A stretch of DNA of 64,000 nucleotides from Schistocephalus solidus (taxonomy: Eukaryota; Platyhelminthes; Cestoda; Diphyllobothriidea; Diphyllobothriidae), in assembly GCA_017591395.1 (NCBI GenBank), contig WEDG01002508.1, forward strand, positions 62,001-126,000, read 5' to 3'. This document shows positions 26,601 to 37,600 of this stretch, in pieces. The notes below the pieces were generated by a model. The model was not told the DNA's origin, searched no databases, and saw only the letters and a program-made list of their open reading frames with translations. Numbering within the stretch: the stretch's first letter is position 1; each line of letters starts with the position of its first letter. Both the position numbers and the translations under genes were made by a program.

Positions 26601-29371
26601 TAAAAATAAACACATCGTTGTCAATGAGTTAAGCCAGTTGATAGCGTCATAGATATTTTGAACGGTGGAGACTTCATAATACATTTCAAACTTTGGAATT
26701 TTTATGTCTCTAACCTTAATAAAATTCGCAAAAAATGGTTGCAGGAGGAAATCCATGTGCGCAGGTCAATGCTTCACGTCATACTTTATATTTTACTTGG
26801 TCTTAAATGAAGAAGGGACTGGTTGGAAATACTTTTGTTGAGGATAAATAGTTGTATTCACCTGATGTTTCGGATTCCATCTCAAACCCATTTGATGCTG
26901 GTTCGAGCTAGAATCGGAAACTTCCCCGTCCTAGTGATAGCATCTACGTCTTCTTGATTACTTCCTGTGACCCGCATTTTCACCTGCATTGGCAATAATT
27001 CCCTTATCAAATTATTCATCTTAGCCATTATAGACTGATGAAATGACACTGTATGCGTTTAATATAAAGAATAACGAATACAAATGGACTCGAAAGAGCA
27101 CTTTTTTCGTTGTTTTATTACAAATTTAAAAAAGGCCCCAGGCAGACATTTATACCTGCAATTTTGAGAATTACAAATCTCGTTGCGCTGGAAAAAGCAA
27201 AAACTCAAACTAAAAGCTAGCGAGTTGCGAACTGAAGACTTACGACACATTTATTAATTACATCGTAACGTGCAGCCATAAACCTGTTAGCGCAACCGAA
27301 ATCTCTGATTAGAAAACACTTCTATATGCGTACTGTTCAGCAAGGAATGTCTACTTTGAAAAAAAGCAAAAATTAGTAGTTTTTAATTTATTAAAATTCT
27401 TTTCTAGACAATCATTACAAAGAACGCCCTATTCTCTGCATTGAGGCCTAATAATTTGTCCTGCCACTCGACAATTTAAATAGACCGCCATCTGCTTAGT
27501 AACGTTCTGCTGCCAACCGAACGCTCTTATTTATAGGTAAAGAAATCCATGTTTGTTTTTACCACAAATATAACCAAGAATACAATGGCGTTTGCACAAA
27601 TGTTCCACCCCTGATCGCATAACCGAAGTTGCCTTCTGGGTATTCTCGGTTAAATTTTTCAGTTGTGGTATACAACGGTATAAAAGAGTTTTTGGGCCAA
27701 GTAAAGCCATGCCTGCAATGTAAAACCCGCATCTCGCGAGCATTTAACAATTTATGACCATTATTTGGCAAACGGTTAATCCTGGCTGCCCTCATAATGG
27801 CAGTGGAAAAATCATTTTATCAGCAGTGGCAAGGTGAAAACTGCAGTCTACCACGTAGTTTGATTCGTTATACTGAGACAGAATTATAATGGTGCAAAAT
27901 TTCAACTACATCATCTCTCATTTTCCATTTTGGCCACGTTTTTTCCTAATGTGCTGACCAGATACCTTCTTTTCAAAGTCAGAGAAACAGTCCGCAGTTC
28001 AGAATTTGATTATTGAACTAATAGGTTATGCTTACTGACTTGCCGTAAACACCCTTTTCGTGAATTTCTCTGTGCTCGAATGGAAGTAACTCACCTGCCT
28101 GGCCAGCAAGCATGTAAAAATCACCCAGACGTGCTTTAGAAGAGCCACAGAGGGTGAATTACACTGTTTTTGAAATGGGAGGCTGGATCAGATAGCAGAA
28201 TCCAACGTTAGATTCCGAAAGGTCCACACTAAACATTTATTATTATTAAGCTAAAGACCAGTTAAATTTTTCTTGGGCTAACACTTTTATTTTCAGTCTT
28301 TACGCGTAAATAATATTTTGGATAAACTTTAAATAAAGCAGCTTTTAAATATCGGATATGCAGAAGCTAGCGTGGAGAACGCAGACATTTATTGAAGACC
28401 CGGAAAACACGTCTGTCCAAACTGGAAAGGATAGGTGCGTTGTTTTAGATAGACAGGCTCAAATGATAGGATTATTTATTTTGTTATCGCCGATGCGTGC
28501 TTGCATTGGCGAAATTTAAAGTAGCAGAAATGGTTTTCAAACTCTACTGGACAAAAACTAACTAAATTTTTATTTAATGTATAGCATACAAGGGTTTCCT
28601 ATGGACCACAGGTTAGGCAATGCTAGATCAAATTATGGGCTTAGAAAAAACAAATAAATTATTTTCAAACCTTATCCTTAAATTTGTAAAACATTCACTT
28701 CCGAAAGTTTATTTAATTTAACCTTTCCTTTTGTAAAATATATCCTACAACCAGGAAATTGTGTGGCAACCTACTTCAAATGCTTATTAAGCCATTGGTT
28801 GTCACGATACTCCTGTGGTGCTTGAAGGGATATAGGATTCGATGAAGTAAAGTGAAAAAAGCAGCACTAAAAGAGGGCATACGGCTAGACTGGGTCGAAT
28901 CATTAATCACGAAGTTTGCTCTGGATGCTTTATTTATGAACTTTCACTACCACTTCTCTCTCTCTCTCTCACTGCAAAGCAATTCATACAGCGGAGACCG
29001 CAAAACACACTCTTTTTAGTCCAATCAATGATTTTACAAGGATGACGAAAAATGCATTAGGCCAAAAGCCATGATGAATGTGCCGATAGAACGTCCCTGA
29101 AGCGATCCAGCACGTATTGTAAACCACCGCATCATGTGTTCAGCCGAATATTTAAAACTAGTTGAATTTGCTAAGCTACACGGAAGAGCTAACCACCAAT
29201 TCTCGTGAAACAGTGTTGGAATACACACTCGAAATTTAGGCGGTTTGGTAACGGCCATACTTTCCATTGCCCTTAATCTTGAAGAAAACTTATGTGGAAT
29301 ATATATATATATATATTTGATAGTGTGGGGCTCACCGATCTGCTTAAGGAACATGTATGCTTCGTTGTGGA
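23696..29371. other. AT-rich non-coding DNA with old repeat traces
   Basis: No gene is supported. A stretch near 24500-24600 (GCCAATAAATGTA...TTATTAA) resembles 32290-32340, suggesting an eroded dispersed repeat. A CT run lies at 28957-28971 and a short (AT)n at 29300-29317. Confidence 0.45.
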
Positions 29372-29456
29372 CTGGAGCTCAGACTAGAGCCCTCGCAGGC
29401 TAATAAACCAGAAATGGCCTTTCCGGTCTCCCTTGTCTTTGTCGGTTCCACATTAT

Positions 29457-29460
<4 letters not shown>
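29372..29460 (+). mobile_element. Rearranged SINE fragment
   Basis: The segment 29400-29460 is the SINE body in plus orientation (CCGGTCTCCCTTGTCTTTGT). The preceding 29372-29399 is the SINE tail in reverse complement (GAGCTCAGACTAGAGCCC, as at 4246-4263). The two parts meet in an inverted junction. The body runs directly into (AT)n. Confidence 0.55.

Positions 29461-29520
<60 letters not shown>
29461..29520. repeat. (AT)n microsatellite at PLE 3' end
   Basis: 60 bases of AT dinucleotide lie between the SINE fragment and the 3' end of the minus-strand PLE. Confidence 0.95.
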
Positions 29521-29522
<2 letters not shown>

Positions 29523-31477
29523 CTAATTGAAGCAAAAATGCGCGTCCCCGGGCATAAATCAGAAGAAGAGGCGATCACGGGAACAATAGGTTTAATATCC
29601 TGACGTTTCAAAATCAAACAAGATTCCATCGTCGGAGGTAGGTTCAGTACGGCGCCTCACAGTATTTATGGGTTCTGAACATGCTGGCTCTACAGCTATT
29701 CGTGCAGGATGCACTGCAGGGGGGTGGGGGAGTTAGTTGCTGTCCTGCTGATCATTGATTTTTATTCTCCCTCGCCTCGCCTGGGGGCTGTGTCGGGGTG
29801 GCAAGTGTCATTGACCTCGTCTGCATTGCCCGCGTTTGGTGTACCGGACCCGCATGTCTGTTTCTCGTCCCTCGTTTGAATCTGTCCGTGCACGGCTCAT
29901 CGGTGGTTGCTGAGTCATTGCCGGTGTCTCCGTTCCTATCGGGTTGGAGACGCTCATCATCGGTTTTCGTGCGCAAACTAAGTTCACCTGCGTCCACGTT
30001 CATGCCTGGCCGGAGGTCTTGCTGGTTTGCGTTTTCCGCGGTTATCCCCTCGAATGTGTTGGTGCGTGGCCTAGGTTCACTCAGGCATGTGTTCTGGCTC
30101 GTTATGCGGTTGCTTGCGACCGCGAACAGTCTGACTTCTTGCCTGCGATTCTGTTGATTGAGCCGCACTCGTAAGGCCTGGTAGGCCGCCGGGAGAATCG
30201 TACAACGGTTAATGGAAGAAGGTACGGTGTGCCAGGCTTCGAGCGTTTCTCTGGCTGTTTGGTCGATACCTCGGCCTAGGATTTCGGCGTCCTGGAAAGA
30301 AAAAGTGTGTCCAGAGGCTGCACAGTGTTCCGCCACCAACGATAGCTGATCCATCCTTCTTACGGCCCTTGCGTGCTCACTCATGCGGGTCTGTAGTCGC
30401 TTACCGGTCTCTCCGACATAGTTCGCCTCACAGGAACCGCACTGAACACGATAGACGACGTTCGCCGTTTCGCCGCGTGACAGGGGGGCCTTGGGTCTCA
30501 TTACCAGACGTCTTATTGTCGCCTCAGGTTTGTGGGCGACGCCGATCCCCAGTGGTTGTAAGAGACGAGCAACAGCTTCAGATACGTTCTCGATATATGG
30601 TATTGCCCGCCACACTTTCGGTGGTTCTATCACTGGTCGTATAACTTGCCTCGGTTGTCTGCTGCGTTCTATGAAGCTACGAGGATAACCGTTGGAGATG
30701 AACATTCGTTGAAGATAATGGAGCTCAGCTGCTTTGTCGCCTTTCTCGCTACAGTGAGTTTCCGCCCGTTTGTAAAGCGTCCGTACGCAGCTACGTTTGT
30801 GGCACAATGGGTGGTTACTTTGGTAACTGAGGACCTGACGCGTGTTGGTGGCCTTTCTATATACCGTTGTTTTTAGGCTGCCGTCGGTCTTACGGTGGAC
30901 TAGGACGTCTAAGAACGCCATTTGACTGTTGGCCTCAGCCTGCATCGTGAACTGAATGTCCGGATAGATAGAGTTCAGGAGTGCGTGAAATTCGGTGACC
31001 GTTTCGCGCTTGAGAACGACGAAAGTATCGTCCACATACCGCACCCAAAATATTGGTCTGTGTTTCCTGAACACACGTGTCTCCAACTTTTGAAGGACCG
31101 CCTCAGCAATGAAACCAGACAGCGGCGAACCCATCGGAGTCCCTTTGATCTGTTCGTAGACCGTTCCCTCAAAGGTGAAGTAGGTTTTGAGGCAGAAAGT
31201 GAGCAGCTGGATGAGGTGCGCCCGTTTAGGCTTATTGATTAACTCGTCATAACGGTTCTCAAGCAAGTCATTGACAGTTTCAATTGCAAGGCTCTGAGGA
31301 ATTGAGGTGAAAAGTGAGGTAACATCAAACGATACCATGACTTCGTCTGCCTTAAGGTTTAAACCACGGAGTCTTTCCAAGAAATGGGCAGCTGAACGTA
31401 CCGTTGTATCAGAGTCTGGTGTAAGGCACTTTAGACGTTGGAACAGCCATTTGGCCAGATTGAATGTGGGTGTTCCA
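29521..31477 (-). mobile_element. Penelope-like element, long copy (RT plus GIY-YIG), 5'-truncated
   Basis: This is the best-preserved PLE of the window. It lies on the minus strand from about 31477 (5' truncation inside the fingers of the reverse transcriptase) to the 3' end at about 29521. There a GACGCGCATTTTTGCTTC stretch resembles the 3' terminus of the 4.5-6.1 kb copies before (AT)n. Its 3' part (29558-30038) is one arm of a 481-bp inverted repeat with 31478-31958. It is a second PLE subfamily, clearly different in protein sequence from the 1-6 kb copies. Confidence 0.88.
29599..29636 (-). ncRNA. Hammerhead-ribozyme-like motif in PLE 3' end (degenerate candidate)
   Basis: The minus strand reads CCGACGA (U4 of the core changed to C), a GGAATC/GATTTT hairpin stem and GAAACGTC. 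The inverted copy is at 31880-31917. It is the clearest GAAAC-GTC ending among the PLE copies here. Confidence 0.35.
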
Positions 31478-31572
31478 CGGAAAACGCAAACCAGCAAGAC
31501 CTCCGGCCAGGCATGAACGTGGACGCAGGTGAACTTAGTTTGCGCACGAAAACCGATGATGAGCGTCTCCAA
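29752..31572 (-). CDS. PLE reverse transcriptase / GIY-YIG endonuclease, 5'-truncated but open
   Basis: The frame is open for 606 codons. Residues 1-33 are not PLE: they are the antisense of the opposite arm read through the junction at 31477, so no genuine start exists. From residue 34 the RT reads TPTFNLAKWLFQRLK, then SFDVTSLFTSIP (81-92, first catalytic Asp), GTPMGSPLSGF (143-153), RYVDD (177-181, two catalytic Asp) and FLDVLVHRKTDGS (219-231). A linker follows, with WRAIPYIENVSEAVARLL (320-337). The endonuclease has C377 and C380, YVGETGKR (384-391), TRMSEH (394-399), H421 and the ARETLEAWH segment near 440 with the expected Glu. About 130 basic, low-complexity residues follow to the stop. 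The N-terminal third of a full PLE polyprotein is missing, so it is not an autonomous gene. Such enzymes copy element RNA at a nicked chromosomal site. Confidence 0.85.
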   Translation of the reverse strand: METLIIGFRAQTKFTCVHVHAWPEVLLVCVFRGTPTFNLAKWLFQRLKCLTPDSDTTVRSAAHFLERLRGLNLKADEVMVSFDVTSLFTSIPQSLAIETVNDLLENRYDELINKPKRAHLIQLLTFCLKTYFTFEGTVYEQIKGTPMGSPLSGFIAEAVLQKLETRVFRKHRPIFWVRYVDDTFVVLKRETVTEFHALLNSIYPDIQFTMQAEANSQMAFLDVLVHRKTDGSLKTTVYRKATNTRQVLSYQSNHPLCHKRSCVRTLYKRAETHCSEKGDKAAELHYLQRMFISNGYPRSFIERSRQPRQVIRPVIEPPKVWRAIPYIENVSEAVARLLQPLGIGVAHKPEATIRRLVMRPKAPLSRGETANVVYRVQCGSCEANYVGETGKRLQTRMSEHARAVRRMDQLSLVAEHCAASGHTFSFQDAEILGRGIDQTARETLEAWHTVPSSINRCTILPAAYQALRVRLNQQNRRQEVRLFAVASNRITSQNTCLSEPRPRTNTFEGITAENANQQDLRPGMNVDAGELSLRTKTDDERLQPDRNGDTGNDSATTDEPCTDRFKRGTRNRHAGPVHQTRAMQTRSMTLATPTQPPGEARENKNQ

Positions 31573-31958
31573 CCCGATAGGAACGGAGACACCGGCAATG
31601 ACTCATCAACCACCGATGAGCCGTGCACGGACAGATTCAAACGAGGGACGAGAAACAGACATGCGGGTCCGGTACACCAAACGCGGGCAATGCAGACGAG
31701 GTCAATGACACTTGCCACCCCGACACAGCCCCCAGGCGAGGCGAGGGAGAATAAAAATAAATGATCAGCAGGACAGCAACTAACTCCCCCACCCCCCTGC
31801 AGTGCATCTTGCACGAATAGCTGTAGAGCCAGCATGTTCAGAACCCATAAATACTGTGAGGCGCCGTACTGAACCTACCTCCGACGATGGAATCTTGTTT
31901 GATTTTGAAACGTCAGGATATTAAACCTATTGTTCCCGTGATCGCCTCTTCTTCTGAT
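31478..31958 (+). mobile_element. Penelope-like element, short inverted arm (C-terminal tail plus 3' UTR)
   Basis: Plus-strand copy of the last 481 bases of the neighbouring minus-strand PLE, pairing by the rule left + right = 61516 with no indel. I found three mismatches, near 29708/31808, 29753/31763 and 29911/31605. It encodes only the basic post-endonuclease tail (31479-31764; GDTGNDSSTTDEPCTDRFK and onward to a stop) and the 3' UTR. It ends 37 bases short of the long copy's 3' end and passes straight into (AT)n. Confidence 0.88.
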
Positions 31959-31988
31959 ATATATATATATATATTATTAGATATATAT

Positions 31989-32031
<43 letters not shown>
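31957..32031. repeat. (AT)n microsatellite at PLE 3' end
   Basis: Interrupted AT dinucleotide tract of about 75 bases beginning at the 3' end of the plus-strand PLE arm. Confidence 0.95.
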
Positions 32032-32032
<1 letters not shown>

Positions 32033-33138
32033 CATATTTTTGCTTGCTTGCGTTGGCAGGGACGTCAAAGGAATAAAATATTCCATAAGCTGACACGGTA
32101 ACATGTCGGTCAGTGACTAGTAAATTTAAATAGGATTGTAAAGTGAAATCAAAAACTTACCATTTATGTATCTTATGAGGACTTTCCGTTTGTTAACTTT
32201 CTTTCTAAATATTTCGGTTGTTGGATTACGATGAGTTTAAGATCATCCTTGAACTGGTGTAAATACTTTACTTTTTCCTGGGTTTTCTGTCTTTTGCCAA
32301 TAAATGTAGATTCTGCTGTATGTGTTTATTAAAATCTTCAAAATAAGATATTTCTGAAAGGTATTTACCGAAATAGTGAATTCGGAGACGTTCTTTCCAA
32401 TGCAGATAGCCGTTTTGGTTATATTTGTAGACAAACCCAAACATGAATACTCGTTGTCCAAAAGAATAAATGCCCACAACATAATTCCGCAATTATTATG
32501 CCTAAGATCGATTTAAAATCACTTATAATAAGTAAATTCTTTATAAAGAAACTTTGATTAGATATTCCATTTTTGAATATCTGCGTACGTAGCCATTTTA
32601 TAAGATCAAGTCAAAACAAATAGAGGATTTCGACCAGTTTACGTTTCTCTGTATTTTCCTGCAGTACTTTACTCCTCAGACCATCCTCAAGCAAAAGAAA
32701 CCTCACTTTTCCCTATCGTGAAAAGATAATGCTGCATCTACCTCTATTGGACAATGAGATGGAGTGATGCGCGAAAGACCCATCAATTCTCTGGCAACAA
32801 TCCGGTTCTAAATGCTCGCGTCTTCTTCCTGCTCCCCCAAATTTGGTCATTTTTCTTGAATATCTGAACAAAATTCCGTGCTATTTACAACAAATCATGT
32901 TTGACTTATCACAGCCTTCTTTACATGGCCTGGCTCCTTGCCTCTAAGTTTCTAACATTTCAATCCTATAACTATTTCTCTTCGCAATCTAGGAATGGCT
33001 AACAAAGAAACCAATTGGTTATTTGGATTCACAAATGTCCTCTCAAAGCTCGTTTATTGGTCGAACGTGCTTTCGCTTCCACGTAGTCTACCTATTTATA
33101 TAGTTTGAAGAATAAGATGCCTAAACATGTTATCGCAG
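32032..33138. other. Non-coding DNA with a diverged repeat
   Basis: The segment 32290-32460 shares ordered words with 37670-37790 (TATTTACCGAAATAGTGA versus ATTTACCGAAGTAGTGAG; GCAGATAGCC; AACCCAAACATGAA), indicating an old dispersed repeat. No gene is seen until the acceptor near 33138. Confidence 0.45.
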
Positions 33139-34196
33139 CATAGGGTTCCAAAGTCCAATGCAACGAATTCTCCGTGCACGTCGCTTCGCACCCAACAGGT
33201 CCTTCTTGAACTATCGCCAACATGTGTAAGTCCAAGTTTTTCTGGAATGATCAGTGAGCTGCAAAGTCAACGCCAGCATACTTTGAAGGTCATACCAGTC
33301 AATCTGCCTACACGAAAATTATCCCATATTGACAACACAGCTTCCGACTTGTCAGCAGACACTTCCTCTTTTCCTCGTAGAAAAACAAATGCTTTTGAAT
33401 GTCTGCAAAAACCGAAAAAAATTATCTGCAAGGAAGACATGTCCTCCGCTTTTAGCTCATCAGAGAATAACATGATTTTTGATTCCAATGAACGAAAAGC
33501 ATTTTCCAAGTCCTTAAAAGTCATAACATACTGTCATTCGAAAGAGAAAGGACGGTTAGCCAGACAAACCTGATTTCACTTTGTTCACGACCTAACGATA
33601 ACGATTGTATCTTGGAAGGAGGAAAACCCTTTGCTATCAATTATCAGACATTTGCAAAGAATGTTCTTGACCTCACCATGTCCTGCTTATCCATGTCATC
33701 TGAGACCAGGTTGCCGAGCATCCCTTTACCAAAAATATTTGTTGAAAAAGAACGTTATTCTTCACCAGTCAGCTTTCCAATGTCGTCAGTATCAAGGGTC
33801 ATAAACACACGTCACAGTTCTGACGGACTCCATGTCAAAATGGAGGAGAATTCTCAGCAACTGCCGCCCAGATCCTCTTTAACGGATAACTGGACTGAAC
33901 GTTCAGGCGAATTCATTTACTCAAGTGCTGATTTTGACGATCTTAAATCATCGATACGCTCGGATGATAATAAGTCGGGTTTAAAACGCATCAATGTTCA
34001 GGATGACTGTTTACACAGTTACACTTCCACCGACTCAGACCTGCCAAACCTTAATATTACAAGACCTGCCAACACAGGTTCCTGTCCGCTAATTGGCAAT
34101 GCAGGCAATGACAAGGGGGATATTGATTTCTTGGAGGCCGCCGATGTGTTGGGCCGGGCATTGGAAATGCGATTAAAACGAAATTCTCAATGCTAA
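33139..34196 (+). CDS. Serine-rich host protein, 3' exons (function unknown)
   Basis: Two plus-strand frames appear to form the C-terminal part of one gene. Frame 1 is open to 33573 and frame 3 from 33492 to a TAA at 34196. The peptides are hydrophilic and rich in Ser, Asp and Asn, for example SSFPRRKTNAFECLQKPKK, then NDNDCILEGGKPFAINYQTF and, at the C-terminus, IDFLEAADVLGRALEMRLKR. Composition and length are unlike the chance frames nearby. The frames can be joined by a 50-base intron (GTCCTT...GGTTAG, 33510-33559), which restores phase and gives a sensible join, or they may be separated by a frameshift. The entry point is probably a splice acceptor (TTATCGCAG, ending 33138). No domain is recognised; most of it looks disordered, apart from the helical, charged end. 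Confidence 0.5.
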
Positions 34197-37100
34197 CTAC
34201 TTTGCTAAGCGAATGGTTGGCGAACCATGTGAGGCAAAAGAGAGCTTACTGTATTTCTTGTCATTCCAAGTAATTTTCTTACATTTGTCACTTAAACAAT
34301 TTTATTAATGGCAAGATGTCCATATGCTGACTGCTAAATATCTTAATATTCGTTTAAAGACTGCTTTTAAAAAAGGACTGTTCAGCTCAATTTACCGAAA
34401 AACAACCCTTTCAAACACGCCTTTGAAATGGATGATAACAAAAGTAATGCGCAGCCTCCTACTGATTGTAGAGTATGCAGGTTTGAACCTAAACCTAGCA
34501 ATTTCAAATTTGCATTCTGGGGCATTTGCTAGCATAGCTCCAGTCTGTTTATTTAAGTAAATTAGTGTTATGTAACGATAAATTTGTAATTTGTTACTTT
34601 ATTGGTAAGAAATCTGCATACCTTCAGTACGAGGCCCTCCCATGACAGTTCTTCATAAACATATGCAAAGAGAACAATTATGGATAAATGTTTGAAAAAA
34701 ACACAGATCCTTGCTGCGTTTCAGATGAACTAGCCACATGCAGATTTGCCATCCCGTTTGAGACGCACATTTGTGACTCAAAATAATAAGTCGGAAGACG
34801 GGTGTACAGGGGTGAGAAAACTGTCTCATACGCAATTTCCTTGGCACCCTAGCGTTAAGGATTCGTTTTTGACGCCATTCGGCAGGATACTTTTTGTAGA
34901 AGCTCGTCAAAAGCCCTTTGTAAAAATTTTCATTAAGAACTTATTCGCTCAAAATGAATTTCTTAATTATTATGGCTCTCAATTTAATCTTCATTTTGGG
35001 ATTTTCCTTGTATAAATGATGATTTTGTTAAACTTATAAGGCTATGTCCACGCTCACTTTAAAATGTATTCAATTTCAATGTTTGCGACCACGTTTGATT
35101 ATATTGATTAAAGGAAACCGTGATAGCAGTTTACATAATTGATGGCTAAAAACTTATTATAAGCAAGAAAAAAAAATCTTTTCATATGTGCTTTTGCTTA
35201 ATAACCCCATATTTTAACAAGACATTTTAGCTTAATACCGATGACTTTAGACAAGAGACTAACTCTATGGCAACTGAATCTCAATGGAAACATTTATATT
35301 CTTATGGAAATGTTTTACTGTTCAAATTATTGGTCTGCTAATATCCATAAAACTCGACCGCCCCTTGCTCCTCCGAACAGGATACATTTGATAGTCTTAC
35401 TGAGAAGCAAGGATCGTGTGGTTAGAGTTTTTTGAATGAATAATATCTTCATAAGTATATTTAATACGCCAGTACACAGTTTTTCGCGGCGGTAAGATCC
35501 AAGTTCCATGACCATACAATTGGTTATTAGAATGAACTTCACTAAATCAGGTACCGTATTTTTAGATGTGGTTCCAATTAGTTTGCTTTGCAAGCTTGTC
35601 AATGGCGCTTACATTTTAAAACGAGGCTTATGATGTTTTTTTAGCTTACTAATACAGTGTGACTTGTTCGAATTTAAAACCTAACCCGACTTCAAACAAA
35701 GGTTAATCATGACGCTGAGATTAAATTAAAAGGAAACGAGTTAACAAAAAATATTTAAAAAGTGATTTTATATCTAAAAAACATGCGAACAATCCTCTTT
35801 GTTTGATTTACCAAAAGCATCAGTAGTAGAAAGCCTCGTCTTTGCGATTTTTTCACTTTAATTACTAAATCAACAATTCGTGTACATTAATTATAAGTAG
35901 ATTTTGATAGAGTTCACTCAAAAGCTTAATAGCCCATAAGAGTTTCCGTTTCGCATCCTTTGTTGCGAAAACAAGGCTAAGACAATTTTCCTAAAAGGTT
36001 TTTTTACTTAAACTAGTTATGTTATGTTTTGAAAACACTGCATTACACAATGACAGAAGAATAAAGACTACATAACGCCAGTCGAACAATCCACAAAAAT
36101 TAGAATTATGCAAAGACTAGGGACTAATCGTTTAAAACAATGAGTATCGGCAGAAAGTTGCCAGTTTTGTGTCACAAATGCAAATTTCTAGTTAAATATT
36201 AACCAATATGCTTAACATATTCTTCGAATAAATGTTATGCAGATTTTTGCAAAATGCTTGGTATTTAAATACCTGTTTTGGCTGCGTAGTCAGGTTTTTT
36301 TGTGTATGACTGTTAGGCTGAATGTATAAGTAGGTTACTCATGCATTATGAAATGCCCCAAGTTAAGATTAATCTGATCATTTGCCAATAAAAACCTGTT
36401 TTTTAATTTTAAAATAGAATTTTAAAACCGCCTACCATTTCGGACAAAACGCCCCTTTCAATAAATTAGCGAAAGAAGGTTGGATGGAATTGAAACGTTT
36501 GTCACTAAAACAAATTGGAACACTCTATTCCGCATCTTCAGATCAGGAATTATTACATAAAAAAATTAAATGCTCCTTGATTGTTTTCGCAAAAGGTTTT
36601 CTAATGCACGATCCACATTGTCAGCCGGCATAGTCAAAGAAAATAATTAAAAATACCATCACACTTAAAGTTACAAATATCACTCAGTTTCGAGAAAAGT
36701 TGCGTCAAGACAGATGTAGTTCCAGTTAATTAGCATTAAGAGCAAAACCACCCTAACGTTATGAACGGTAAAATTAATTTTACACATTTATTGACACAAT
36801 AATAGCAAAAGGAAGCACCAAAAGCAGTGCCACGAGTGCAATCCTTCGTGCGGGTTGGAAGTTCAGATTGATGCTTCTACTGAAAACCATCAGCATAGGC
36901 AAAATATATTTAGATTGTTGCTAATGACGTACATTTTCCAACTCAGGAAAGCTCATAAATCTCACAAGAAAGTCTTTGTTACGCAAAATTAGCTCAGCAA
37001 CAGACTGTTCTCAAATGGGATATCCTACAAATTATAACTGAATATTATTTTGTTTAGGAATGCTTAAAAGGTTTAGAAAATCGGATAATATTGATAATGT

Positions 37101-37600
37101 GAAAAATCACTTTCAACGAATGTACAACTGCGAATGGGCAAACAGCTTGGCATGCAAAAAACGAGTAACTAAATCAGCAGGAGTAAACTTAATTTTAAAA
37201 ATAATCTTTTAATAGACCTTGCGCTCATATATTATTTAAAAATAAGATTAATTTAGGGATGGCAGTCAACATGCAGCCTATATTTTGAGTAAAGATTCCA
37301 AAATGGTTTTACGAGAGTTGGCTATAATTTTGATGTTTTCTTTTGCCTGAAGTGCACTTGAATATGTCAAAGAGGTTTTTTCCGATAAAGTTGTCACAGT
37401 AATAAAGCATTTCGTAAGCTACCGTGTTGACAGGCCAGTCAATGAAAAATAAATTCAAATAGACTTGGAAAGTGCAATCGTAAAAAGACCATTTTAGGGG
37501 ATAGCAAGAAAACGTTCCTTTAGTCAAATTTCACTATAGATATTTCTGGTTTTGAAGTAAGATGTATTTCAGATCCCTTTGATATAACGGTGCATACTTA
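34197..37600. other. AT-rich non-coding DNA
   Basis: Likely 3' flank of the serine-rich gene followed by non-coding sequence. Frames up to about 90 codons show no motif or splice context. Confidence 0.45.

Noticed and set aside
29752..31835. Intact 606-residue PLE gene with its own start
   Set aside because: The first 33 residues are antisense of the opposite inverted arm. The real protein is truncated in the RT fingers.
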